Below, piece after piece: positions 46,874-56,961 of a DNA stretch of 64,000 bases. Below the pieces are notes generated by a model. The model was not told the origin of the DNA and did not search any database. It saw only the letters and a list, made by a program, of their open reading frames with translations. Numbering within the stretch: position 1 is the stretch's first letter; each line of letters starts with the position of its first letter. This stretch comes from Salvia splendens (Eukaryota; Streptophyta; Magnoliopsida; Lamiales; Lamiaceae): contig NC_056045.1 of assembly GCF_004379255.2 (NCBI RefSeq), positions 10,505,593 through 10,569,592 on the forward strand. Direction: 5' to 3'. The position numbers were made by a program, and so were the translations under genes.

Positions 46874-47300
46874 TGCATTATGTGTCCTAATTTTTCCTTT
46901 TGATTCGACCATTACTATTTTTGGAAGTTGAATCACTTTTTTATGTATGTTTCTTAGATTCCAGCCATTAATGACAACAAAAGAGAGCAATTCAGCTCAT
47001 AAATACAAATAACATTATATAACTTGATTAACTTAAAATTTTTAAAATAAAGAAATAATGTAATTCACAATATAAGTATTAAATAAAATCTCATGTGGTG
47101 AACTCACTTTCCCTCAGCAAAAAAAAGAAAAAAAGTAAAACCATGTGGGCCATCTTTTTCACTTAATAATTCCTCCCACATTTTGCAATAACACTCTCAC
47201 ACGTATATATGATATGCTCTCCAACCACACTTGCCACCAAAATTATCATCCATCAAGTTTATTCAATTATTAATCAACACTTGCACACTAACTACACACT
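46874..47300 (+). promoter_or_regulatory. AOS upstream region
   Basis: About 430 bases between the Harbinger end and the AOS ATG. A TATA-like CGTATATATGATATG lies at about 47202-47216, overlapping an ACGT core (CACACGTA). The 5' leader is C/A-rich (about 60-80 bases). The Harbinger element therefore ends within 0.45 kb of the gene and may have displaced older promoter sequence. Confidence 0.5.
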
Positions 47301-48845
47301 ATGGCTTCTTCCTCCCTCTCTTGTTTCCCCTCTTCCAATCTCCAATTCTCTTCCAAAACAAAACCGGCTCCACTCTTGCGGCCGCAGCGGCTGACCATCA
47401 CCGCCACCATATCGGAAAAGCCACCAGTCTCCCCGCCCGAAAAACCCTCCAAACTCCCGATCAGAAAGATCCCCGGCGACTACGGGATCCCCCTGATCGG
47501 GCCGTGGAGGGACCGGCAGGACTACTTCTACAACCAAGGCAGAGACGAATTCTTCAAATCAAGAATCCAAAAACACCAATCCACCGTCTTCCGCACCAAC
47601 ATGCCCCCGGGCCCCTTCATCTCCTTCAACCCCAACGTCGTCGCCCTCCTCGACGCCAAGAGCTTCCCCGCTTTATTCGACACCGACAAAGTCGAAAAAC
47701 GGGACCTCTTCACCGGCACCTTCATGCCCTCCACCGACCTCACCGGCGGCTACCGCACCCTCTCCTACCTCGACCCCTCCGAGCCCAGCCACGCCAAGCT
47801 CAAGAACCTCATGTTCTTCATGCTCTCCCACCGCCGCGACCACGTCCTCCCGGAGTTCCACGCCACCTTCACCGAGATGTTCGACGCCCTGGAGGCCGAG
47901 ATCGCCGCGAAAGGGAAAGCCGGGCTGAACGCACTAAACGACGCCGCTTCTTTCAATTTCCTAGCCCGCTCATTCTACGGGGTCAACCCGAATGACACCA
48001 AGCTGGGACCCGATGGCCCAAGTATTATCAGCAAGTGGGTGCTTTTTCAGCTCCATCCCCTGCTGAGTCTCGGCCTCCCTCGTCTAATTGAAGATGGCTT
48101 CCTCCACACTTTTCGCCTCCCTCCATTCCTTATAAAAAAGGACTACAACCGTCTGTACGAGTTCTTTTATGAGAACTCGGCCGCGATCCTGGATCACGCC
48201 GAGGCTGGCCTCGGCGTGGCCCGGGACGAGGCCTGCCACAACCTCCTTTTCGCCACGTGCTTCAACACGTTCGGCGGGATGAAGATCTTCTACCCCAACA
48301 TGCTCAAGTGGGTCGGCCGCGCCGGGGCTAAGCTCCACCTCGACCTCGCCCGGGAGATCCGGTCGGCTGGTGGCGCCGGCATGGCGGCGATGGAGAGAAT
48401 GCCTTTAATGAAGTCGGTGGTGTACGAGGCCCTGCGGATCGAGCCGCCGGTGCCGGCGCAGTACGCCAAGGCGAAGAAAGACTTCGTCGTCGAATCGCAC
48501 GACGCAGCGTTTCCGATCAAGGAGGGGGAGATGCTCTACGGGTACCAGCCGCTGGCGACGAAGGATCCGCGGGTATTCGACCGGGCGGAGGAGTTCGTCC
48601 CGGACCGATTCGTCGGGGAGGAAGGGGAGAAGCTGCTGAAGCATGTCCTCTGGTCTAATGGGCCGGAAACTGAGAGCCCGAGTGTTGATAATAAGCAGTG
48701 TGCTGGGAAGGATTTTGTGGTGCTGGTGTCGAGGTTGTTGCTGGTGGAGTTTTTCCTCCGGTATGATTCGTTTGATATCGAGGTCGCGGCGTCGCCGTTG
48801 GGCGCCGCCGTGACTGTAACGTCGCTGAAGAGGGCAACTTTTTAG
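47301..48845 (+). CDS. AOS: Allene oxide synthase, chloroplast (CYP74A), single exon
   Basis: 514 residues, intronless. AOS converts 13-hydroperoxy-octadecatrienoic acid to an allene oxide, the committed step to jasmonate, in the plastid. Residues 1 to about 35 are Ser/Pro/Arg-rich and look like a transit peptide. P450 CYP74 hallmarks: IPGDYGIPLIGPWRDR near 57, DLTGGYRTLSYLDPSEP, FNFLARSFYG, the I-helix-like CFNTFGGMKIFYPNM lacking the usual P450 oxygen-binding Thr, KSVVYEALRIEPPVPAQY, and the haem-Cys region NKQCAGKDFVVLVSRLL. Codon use is strongly GC-rich. The segment after LAREIRS (AGGAGMAAMERM) looks about five residues shorter than in Arabidopsis AOS as I remember it. A partial paralogue lies at 55889-56893. 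Confidence 0.95.
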   Translation: MASSSLSCFPSSNLQFSSKTKPAPLLRPQRLTITATISEKPPVSPPEKPSKLPIRKIPGDYGIPLIGPWRDRQDYFYNQGRDEFFKSRIQKHQSTVFRTNMPPGPFISFNPNVVALLDAKSFPALFDTDKVEKRDLFTGTFMPSTDLTGGYRTLSYLDPSEPSHAKLKNLMFFMLSHRRDHVLPEFHATFTEMFDALEAEIAAKGKAGLNALNDAASFNFLARSFYGVNPNDTKLGPDGPSIISKWVLFQLHPLLSLGLPRLIEDGFLHTFRLPPFLIKKDYNRLYEFFYENSAAILDHAEAGLGVARDEACHNLLFATCFNTFGGMKIFYPNMLKWVGRAGAKLHLDLAREIRSAGGAGMAAMERMPLMKSVVYEALRIEPPVPAQYAKAKKDFVVESHDAAFPIKEGEMLYGYQPLATKDPRVFDRAEEFVPDRFVGEEGEKLLKHVLWSNGPETESPSVDNKQCAGKDFVVLVSRLLLVEFFLRYDSFDIEVAASPLGAAVTVTSLKRATF

Positions 48846-49188
48846 ATTGATTATTTATTTATTTGGAGGTAATAAGGATTTTTTTTATGGAAGACTTTTC
48901 TTTTTCAACGGTGGTGGCTTGATTTTGATTAATGAGAGTAAGTGGGTGTACTGTTGCTGTTAGATCCACTAAGCTATTGTATAGTCTTCTTTTTGTTGTA
49001 TCTATATGTTGGCCTTTGCTAGTTGGAATATTTCCTATAGCAATTTTTATTTGATAAAAAAATAGTCTCAATCCAAAAATAAAAAAAATTGCCTGAACTT
49101 TATCTATTTTTTATCTTAGTTTACCCTCCTTCTATTTTTATTTTTTACTTTATTAATTTTTTTTTCTCATTCCCCCTTTTTTTTCTTT
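48846..49188. other. AOS 3' flank
   Basis: T-rich 3' untranslated/flanking DNA up to a Harbinger end. No gene. Confidence 0.5.
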
Positions 49189-49509
49189 GAGTGTCCACTA
49201 TAGGGGCGGCGCGCCGGCCGCCCCTAATCTGCCGCCGGCCTATAATGCGAGAATCGTCCGCCCCGAGGCGGATGAATTTTTTTGGGGCGGACGGTCCTTC
49301 GGCGAGAAGAGTGTGAGGACGCGCCGGCCTATGGCGAGGCGGTGCGCGGCGCCCTGGATACGAGGCGGACAAATTTTTTTTCCCTTTTTTAAAAATTCAA
49401 TTTAATTTACCTATAAATACACTTCATTCCCTTCATTATTTTCACACAATTCCAACTCTTCACTCATACTTTCTCTCACTAAAATTTGTGGATTCAATTG
49501 GTATTAAAA

Positions 49510-49836
49510 ATGGACGATTTGTGGAATGACGCGTGGAATTCGTTAATTCAAGAGGTGCAGAACCAAGCCGACGAGGAGGATGCGGCGCGCGAGGCGGAAG
49601 TTGCGGAGGCCGCGATCCCTTGTGCGATAACTCGTCGTCGGACCATCCAACGAGACCATACTGGAGCGCACCAGCGTCTAATGGCGGACTACTTTGTGGA
49701 TAACCCCCGTTATCCACCCGAAATTTTCCGTTGGCGATTTAGAATCTCGCAACGGCTCTTCAACCATATAGCGACGAATTTGGCGGAGCAGTACCGGTGG
49801 ATAATCCAATATAGCTGCTTTTCTATACATGTTTAG
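49510..49836 (+). pseudogene. Harbinger transposase N-terminus, truncated
   Basis: Starts MDDLWNDAWNSLIQEVQ at 49510, a few codons after an in-frame alternative. It reads to RLMADYFVDNPRYPPEIFRW and FNHIATNLAEQYRW, the N-terminal helical region of PIF/Harbinger transposases (compare FTDYFAEEPRFNANHFRRRF at 46548 minus). It then runs into trailer and stops. The DDE core is wholly missing. Confidence 0.8.
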
Positions 49837-49946
49837 AAAAAAAAATTAAGGCTATTGGAATTGTCCACCTTATAGTTGCAGACAGTTTTTTTTGTGAGCG
49901 TTGACAAATAAATTGAGGCTGTGGATAAAAAGGGGTGAGGCTATTA

Positions 49947-52011
49947 GAGCGTCCACTATAAGGTGGACGCGGCTATAGCCGCGAGCGGGGCGGAAGCGGG
50001 GCGGTAGGCGCGGCTATTATAGTGGAGGGGGTGTCCGCCGCGAGGGTGGACGCGGCTGGTGGGGGGGAGGGCGGCGGACGAGGCTTCTCCGCAAGTGGGG
50101 CGAGGACGCGGCGGTGGGTGTATAGGCGCGGCTATAGCCGCGGCTATTATAGTAGCGGATATCCGCCGCGGCTATAGCCGCCACTGAGGAATCGGGATAT
50201 GACAGCAATCCATCTCAGCCGTCGGCCCATCATTCGCCGCCATCGGGTATTGGCGGATATGCTTCTCAGCCGTCGGGATTTGGCGGATATGCGGCTCCGT
50301 CACAGCCTTGGAGTTGGAATCAATCTCCACCACCGTGGGCATCGAGTCCACCCCTTCCTCCATCTCAGTCGTGGAGATCCTCACCAACGCCGCCCGCTTT
50401 ACATCGGAATCTGAGTCTTTCCGCTTTTGGAGATTACCGACCCAACCTAGACGCGCTTCACCTGCCGCGGCCGGGTTCCCCTTTCCAAGCCAGCCAATCT
50501 CCGATCACCGAAGCAGATCAAGACGCATTTGATACTATGCTGGGTCTGCTCAGTTCCGGCATCCCAGATACGCCGGCAGCGCGGGTGGAAACACCCATTC
50601 CGACCCGAGGAGGTAGCGGCAGTCGGGGCTCTGGTGGCGGTAGGGGCAGAGGCCCTAGGGGCGGAGGCGGCAGTCGTGGCACTGGCAACGTCGGTGGACA
50701 CTCGGGCAGCTGCCCCGGCATTGCGAGTAGCGAGGGCAGTGGCGACGGCGGTAGCGGTGATCAGCCCGAGCTGTCCAGCCGCGGCAAGCCATACAGCAAA
50801 GACGAGAGCATTGCCGTGGCGAAGGCGTGGGATTCTATCACTTCGGACCCCGTGGTGGGTACCGATCAGGAGTCGGGGAGTTTTTGGAGGCTCGTCATGT
50901 TGGCATACGAGGAATTGAAGCCCGACGGCGCCGAGAAGCGCGACCCAGAACAGATCCGAAAAAAGTTCGGTAGGATACTGCGGGCTACCAAGCTGTTCGC
51001 GTCCATATACGAGAACAACCTTCGCCACACCGAGAGTGGCCGAAGCGTAGCAGATGTTAAGACCCTGTCGGAGGGCCAATACCACAAGACGGGCCAGCCG
51101 AAGTTCATCTTGTGGGAGGAGTATCTTGTCCTCGCGGATTGTCCGAAATTCTGGTCGATCGTGGCGAACGAGGTGGAAACAGCTCCTGGCCAGAAGCGCA
51201 CAAGGCACAACCTTGCCCGGGAATATAGCAGTGGGAGCGGCTCGCACGAGTTCGAGCAGTCCGACGAGCAAGTCGAAGAGCCAGCCGCGACTCACATTAG
51301 GCGACGACGGCCCATGGGACAACAGGCCGCTATCCGCAAAGCCAGAGGGGGTAGAAGTGCCTCACGCCAAACGGCGGCCGCGTCCGGATCGCGCATCCCC
51401 CAGTCTGCCCCAATCCCACAGCCCACGGTGCAACCCGACGAGGTATTGGCCAATAGCATAGACGTAACGTTGATGCAACAGCTGCAAGACGTATGCAGGT
51501 CATACGCAGGTGAAACTGACCCGTACGTCAGGAACGTCTACAAGAGGCTCATCAATCGGCTTGAGAGTCGACTGGGGTTGGTTGATAATGCGCCTGGGGA
51601 TACCGAGGCCGGCAGCAGCGAGAGAGGAGGAGGAGGAGAAGAAGAAGAAGAAGAAGAAGAAGAAGAGGAAGACGAGGAAGCCGACTCCGACACCGAGTAG
51701 ATGATGCCGGAGTTTTGTAGTTGTATTTTATTTTAATTATTCGTTGTATAATTTTACCGGTTTGCAATACAACGAATATTCGGGCCTAATTACCTCGTAT
51801 TCTAGTTATTTATACTGCGATTATTTAAATTACGCTTGATTGAAACTAAAAAATATTTAAAAATGAAAATTGATTATAAAATTTGGGGGCTATTGGAGTT
51901 GTCCACTATAGTGACGGAAATAGAATTTTGGGGCTGTGGACAATAAAATTGGGGCTATGGACAAAAACTGGGGCGGGGCTATTGGGCGTGTCCGCCTTAT
52001 AGTGGACACCC
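49947..52011 (+). mobile_element. Inner Harbinger element carrying ORF1 only, 2065 bp
   Basis: Ends GAGCGTCCACTATAAGGTGG and complement GGGTGTCCACTATAAGGCGG, flanked by TTA (49944-49946, 52012-52014). Subterminal left DNA repeats GGCTATAGCCGCG palindromes (49970-50180). Only ORF1 is present. The trailer matches the trailer that follows the transposase in 34021-34731 (GTTGTATAATTTTACC, CAATACAACGAATATTCGG). Confidence 0.9.
50186..51700 (+). pseudogene. Harbinger ORF1 (SANT/Myb-like), long open frame without its start
   Basis: One frame is open for about 500 codons to TAG at 51698-51700. It begins within subterminal repeats (ESGYDSNPSQPSAHHSPP) with no upstream ATG, so leader and start codon were deleted; an internal Met at 50537 gives 387 residues. 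Order: Ser/Pro/Gln-rich N-terminus, Gly/Arg-rich stretch (about 50600-50750), SANT-like domain (SKDESIAVAKAWDSITSDP, GSFWRLVMLAYEE, IRKKFGRILRATKLF), then TGQPKFILWEEYLVLADCPK, a C-terminal helical part and a poly-Glu tail. It is the best preserved ORF1 in the window and could still make a protein if transcribed. Confidence 0.75.
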
Positions 52012-52616
52012 TTAGGGCTATCCGTCTATAGTGGATACCCTTATTCAATTTTTCATTAAAAGTAGTGAGCATAAATTATGTTAACATTTATAGGGTATTT
52101 GGGTGCCAATCATTGGAAAAAAAAAACAATAGCGACGTAGGCAAATAATGACTATAAAGAAAATTTATAGTGAGTGAGAAATATTTTGAAAATGAACAAT
52201 TGAAAGTCGAGATATATAAACTCTACTGTAAAAGTAGTATTCACGTGAAAAGCAATCGACAATATTGAAAAAAATGACAGTGGTGTTGTCATTACAAGTT
52301 TACAGCTACTAATAAGATGTTATCTATTTCTAATTATCTTTAATTGAAGAACTAGCTAACCGTGAAAAGTAATCGACAATATTGGAAAAAATGATAGTGG
52401 TGTTGTCATTATAACTATTAATAACATGTTATCAATTTCTAATTATCTTTTAATTGAAGAACTAGCTCCAGGAAGAAAATCAATTAAAGAAATAATTTTA
52501 TAATACAAATCAAATCTTTAAAATAAGTAAATTGATATTAATTAATATATATTAACTAAATAAAAATAAACAAATTAGAACAATAAACTACAAAAAAATA
52601 AGTGAAAACAATACTA

Positions 52617-52866
52617 CTCCGTCTTTTAAATTGTCACATTTTTCCATTTTATTCATTCTCATAAAATTTGTCATATTTCACTTTTTACCATTTTTTTTAA
52701 TTGTGGACTTCAAATTCCACTAATACATTCCAACTCTCATTTTATTATAAAACTAATATATAAAAATAAGACTCACTCTCCACTAACTTTTTCAACTCAC
52801 TTTCAATTACAGTTCTTTAAACCTTTGCCCGGTCAAAATGTAACAAAATTTAAAGAACGGATGAAG
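52617..52866. mobile_element. Stowaway-like MITE (degraded)
   Basis: Left CTCCGTCTTTTAAATTGTCAC, read from 52617; right AAAGAACGGATGAAG before TA. The interior phrase TATTATAAAACTAATATATAA is shared with other MITEs. Confidence 0.55.
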
Positions 52867-52983
52867 TAATATTAAAAAACAAACAAGCATCACCCAAGGT
52901 TTGAACACTGAGCTTGGAGAATTTAAGTCGTCTTAGGCCGGAATTTTCGCTAATCCAATACTCATAATATGTCTAAATATGTA

Positions 52984-53205
52984 CTCCCTCTGTCACAAGG
53001 TAGTTGAAGCATGTCTTTTGAACATAGAATTTAAGAAATTGATATAGTAAAGCATAAAATGGAGAATGTAAGCAAGAGATATGTAGAGAGATTAATGTAT
53101 GAGAAAAGATACAAGTACTTGTTGCCAAAAAATGGAAATGGCTCAACTACCTTGAAACAACCCAAAAAATAATAATACGATTCAACTACCTTGGGACGGA
53201 GGGAG
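52984..53205. mobile_element. Stowaway-like MITE, 222 bp
   Basis: Ends CTCCCTCTGTCACAAGGTAG and CTACCTTGGGACGGAGGGAG between TA dinucleotides. A second inner copy of the inverted arm (CTCAACTACCTTGAAAC) precedes the right end. Confidence 0.85.
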
Positions 53206-54427
53206 TATAAATATATAGAGAAGTTAAAATTGATGGGGTTTATAGCCTCGGCTCTAATGTGGTTTCGCCACTGCATTACCTGTTTTTTATGAACGGAGAT
53301 AATATTATTTAATTATTTTAGTAAAAGAGAGGGACGTGGAATTAGTGAAGGTGAGGGAAGTGTCTACTTTTTCCCCCTTTTCTAATATTTAGGCTTTTGT
53401 AATATATAATGCAAATTTCCAGATTTTAATAATTGCTAAAGAAAAAAAGAAAAAAAGAAAAAAAAAAGAATATGATACTTATAAGAGTATCTACAGTTAA
53501 TACTCCTATTCTTTTATTTTTGTGGCCACTATTAACTTTTATCCAAGTAAAATAGTGATTTTATATTTTGCCTCTCCAACTAGTTATATGAAATGAGTTG
53601 TAACCTTTTAAACCACAAAGTTAATTTAATCGTTTTTTCATAAAATATCAATTTCTCTGACTTATTGTAAGCTATACAATGTTTGTATTTTTATCACCAT
53701 TTGACTTGTTGTAAGCTATATAAGCTATATATTATTGGCCTATCCATTATTGGCTGAGCTCCATCCCAAAAAAATTATCTCTATTTGATTTTTAAGAAAT
53801 GTAATCAAAATTAAGTTGAAAAAATTAGTGAAAAGTAATTTTATAATAAAATATGAGTGAGAAAAATGTGAGATTCACTATTAAAATGATAAAATAGAAG
53901 ATGATAATTTTTGAAGGATAAACAAAAATAACTATTAAAATGATAAAATAGAAGATGATAATTTTTTAAAGATAAACAAAAATAAAAATAAATGATAAAT
54001 TATTAGGAACTGATAGACTACATAAGAAAAATAAATAAATAAAGGATTAACTATAAATTACTTTGGGCCTAAGAAGTATACAACGTAGACTGACTAAAAA
54101 TATTATTTTAAGTTGCAACTTTGGTAGTACTCCTAATTAGTAAAACGGAGGAAATTAAAAACAAACTTTTGAGGCCCAAACTAGTTTTCCTACATCAAAT
54201 TTTCAGCTCAAAGACATGGAGTATAAAAAATATGTTCATTCTTCTCCCCCACTCCTTTGACTTTTATAACTCCTCCCTCCACCATCAGCAATTTAATTTG
54301 GAGCATCAATTCAGATATCAATTTCACATTAAATCCCCACAATCACCAATGGCATATATACATTCCTACTCTATTCTACAATTTGCATTTCCATCCCATT
54401 AAGATCTCATAATCAACCAATAAGTCG

Positions 54428-54590
54428 CAACACAACTGGCAGAGTTGTTGTAACCTTAAGGTCAGGGATTCAAACCACGCTACCCATTAGGAGACTTTCG
54501 GCCTTAATTCATGTACCCGATTAAGCAGGATTAGTCGGATTCTGCCAAAGGCAGGTTCGGTGCATCTGTGTGGTCAAGCAAAAAATAATC
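54428..54590 (+). mobile_element. Possible tRNA-derived SINE
   Basis: An A-box-like TGGCAGAGTTG (about 54437) and B-box-like GGGATTCAAACC (about 54465) are spaced as in tRNA-derived RNA polymerase III promoters. A ~100-bp body follows, ending in an A-rich run (CAAGCAAAAAATAA). It does not fold as a tRNA. No second copy is seen in the window and no target duplication could be set. Confidence 0.45.
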
Positions 54591-55288
54591 CCATAAACAA
54601 ATTTTGAGTTGGAGAGGTCCGGGAGAGCAGAAGAGTAGCAAAAGCAGTTCCTTAATTTTCGCAACCACAGCAGGTATAACTTTTTCCCCCACCACTGTAG
54701 TAGTGTAGTTGAAGAATGTTCATAGAGATCTCAGAACATAGAATATACTAGGACACCACCATCAAATTAACTACGCCACGAATCAATTTCAGTTTAAGAT
54801 TCCGTTCAAGTATTAATATCCATTTGGGGCTCATTCTACAGAGACTTAACTAAAACTAAACCACATTTGTATAGTTTTTTTATCCTTCTCAATGAAGAGC
54901 ATCTTTATCATTTCTACCATTGATTTATTTTGTGAATTTGTATGTAAATTTTTGAAAATTATCCTATTAAGATACTTTTGGAATCCAAAATCTTCAATTT
55001 ATATCCAATAATGATTAGGCTGGTTAAAATGTCCGAGTAAAAGAATAAGGAAAATGTCTTTGTGAAAGAATAAGGAAAATCTCACGTGCCTATGTATAAA
55101 TATCCAAATTTATGTAAATTCCAATGCAAATGAATTATATGTTACATATATGATGTAAGTATCATTTGTAAGTACCGAGCTAGTTTAAGATGTAAATATC
55201 ATTTGTAAGTGCCGAGCTAGTTTAAGACACGTTTAGTTCATTTGTTTTATTTTATACGATCACTTTGATTCTAATACATTAAAATTTA

Positions 55289-55478
55289 CTCCATCCATCC
55301 ACTGATTAGCCTCATTTTAACTCAACACGAGTTTTAAAAAATTATTTGACTTTATGAAGAAAAATGAGGAAATACGTTAGTAGAATGTGGATCTACTTTT
55401 ACATAGAATAGATAAAGGTAAATGAGATTTTAAATAGTGAACACCCCGAATGAAATATTATTTCACGAACGAAGGGAG
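55289..55478. mobile_element. Stowaway-like MITE
   Basis: Left CTCCATCCATCCACTGATTA, right CACGAACGAAGGGAG between TA dinucleotides. Confidence 0.65.
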
Positions 55479-55888
55479 TATTACTGTTACTTTAAATTTA
55501 CAATTTTCACAAAAATCAGAGCTTGATTTAGTCGTGTTTTTTTATAATTTCAAATAAATGAATAAAATGAAAAATCGAGCTTTGATTTTTGTGAAAATTA
55601 TAAAGTTAAAAGTGTCAATAATATTTATTAATGTATTAGAATCAAACTAAATGTATAAAATAAAATAAATGACGCTGAACGTACCTTAAACGAGCATGGT
55701 GCTCAGCATATCATTGCTTTTCCAATGCAATAACTTAATATATTTAACGGAGGAGGTGAAAATAGTTCAATTAAATAACAAAAGTAATTGAAATGGTAAT
55801 GTATTTATCAAGTAAATGAGCATAATATTCCATGACTAGTCGTCAAACGGTTTTACTACGACTATAAATAAAAACAATGAATCTAAAA

Positions 55889-56893
55889 AGTAGCCCGCTT
55901 CAGCGAAGTTACTACGACATCAATTTCAAACGAGTCATACCGGAGGAAGAGTTCCACCAATAACAGCCTTCCTATCAGCACCACAAACTCCTTCCCTGCG
56001 CACTGCTTGTTCTCAACACTTGGGCTCTCAGTTTAGACCATAGCACGTGCTTCAGCAGCTTCTCCCCTTCCTCCCCGATGAACCGGTCCTGGACGAACTC
56101 CTCCGCCCGGTCGAATATCCTCGGATCCTTCGTTGCCAGCGGCTGGTACCCGTACCGCATCTCCCCTTCCTTGATCTCGAACGCCGCGTCGTGTGATTCG
56201 ACTACAAAGTCTTTCTTCGCCTTGGCGTACTGCGCTGGCACTGGCACTGGCGGCTCGATCTGCTGCGCCTCGTACACCACCGACTTCATTAAAGGCATTC
56301 TCTCCATCGCCGACATCCCGACGCCGCCAGCACTACAACAACAAAAAAAAATAACGAATGTTTTTAATACAATTAAGGACCCTAATTAGAGGACGAAAAT
56401 TAAAACGCACTCAAAAAGCAAAAAAATTAAATTCATTTGTTCTTAATTTAGGGACATTGCGTCTTAAATTGTTGTTATCTATTACTCCCTCCGTCCTTAA
56501 TAATTTGTCTTCGTTTGATCCGACATGGGTTTTAAGAAATTTAATAGAAAATGCGTTGAAAAAGTTAGTGGCATGTGAGTCCTACTTTTATATATTATTT
56601 TAAAATAAAATGTAAGTGAGAAAGAACTAATGAAACGTGGGGTCCACTACAAAAATGAAAAAAAAAGTGGACGGTGACAATTTTTTAGGGACGGACGAAA
56701 ATGGAAATAAGTGACAAATTTCAGGAAGGAGAGAATAAATTTTTTTAATGAAAGTAATTGCGTCTCAATTTTTATAGTGCGACATACCAGATCTCCTTGG
56801 CGAGGTCGAGGTGGAGCTTGGCCCCGGCGCGGCCGACCAACTTGAGCAAGCTGGGGAAGAAGATCCTCATCCCACCGAAGGTGTTAAAGCACG
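55889..56893 (-). pseudogene. Partial AOS (CYP74A) paralogue, inverted, with intron-like gap
   Basis: Read from 56893: CFNTFGGMRIFFPSLLKLVG to KEI, then a 455-bp GT-AG interval (56333-56787), then AGGVGMSAMERMPLMKSVV, the E-x-x-R region altered to YEAQQIEPP, YGYQPLATKDPRIFDRAEEF and GEKLLKHVLWS. There a short deletion shifts the frame, although the haem-Cys region (EQ/NKQCAGKEF in the other frame) and a stop near 55889 are still recognisable. The N-terminal 60% is absent. Near 55945 a further ~20-bp loss shortens the C-terminus. It is an inverted duplicate of 47301-48845 from about 7-8 kb away, now dead. A chimaeric join to retroelement sequence lies at 56893. Confidence 0.9.
56485..56734. 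mobile_element. Stowaway-like MITE inside the AOS pseudogene gap
   Basis: Left CTCCCTCCGTCCTTAATAAT after TA, right TCAGGAAGGAGAG. The interior has the phrase GACATGGGTTTTAAGAAAT. Without it the gap would be about 205 bp. Confidence 0.7.
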
Positions 56894-56961
56894 CGGCCGA
56901 CTACTGGGCCCGATACATGAGTCTCTTGGACGCATGTCCCAACCATTGCATGTCCGAGGAT

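Larger units (their letters stand above)
49189..52040 (+). mobile_element. Outer Harbinger element (transposase remnant), interrupted by a relative
   Basis: Left end GAGTGTCCACTATAGGGG, right end complement GGGTATCCACTATAGACGG. The right flank is TTA and the left flank TTT, so the 3-bp duplication is imperfect. Contents: GC-rich subterminal block, CCTATAAATACAC TATA region (about 49410), leader, transposase start at 49510, trailer at 49845-49946, then the inserted element 49947-52011, then 29 more bases. It belongs to the same family as 34021-34731. Confidence 0.8.
52041..55888. other. Intergenic, AT-rich, with MITEs and a SINE candidate
   Basis: No coding signal in 3.8 kb. A repeated phrase (CGTGAAAAG...AATCGACAATATTG) at about 52242-52350 and 52361-52450 marks a local ~110-bp duplication. 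MITEs at 52617, 52984 and 55289 and a SINE-like sequence at 54428 are listed separately. A short duplication (ACTATTAAAATGATAAAATAGAAG) lies at 53877-53965, and another (GATGTAAATATCATTTGTAAGT) at 55155-55225. Confidence 0.5.

Noticed and set aside
47231..47995. 254-codon plus-strand ORF overlapping AOS
   Set aside because: Arg/Pro/His-rich out-of-frame reading of the GC-rich AOS coding sequence; AOS itself has full family motifs in the other frame.
54428..54590. tRNA gene
   Set aside because: A- and B-box-like words are present but the flanks do not form acceptor, D or anticodon stems; a SINE is the better guess.
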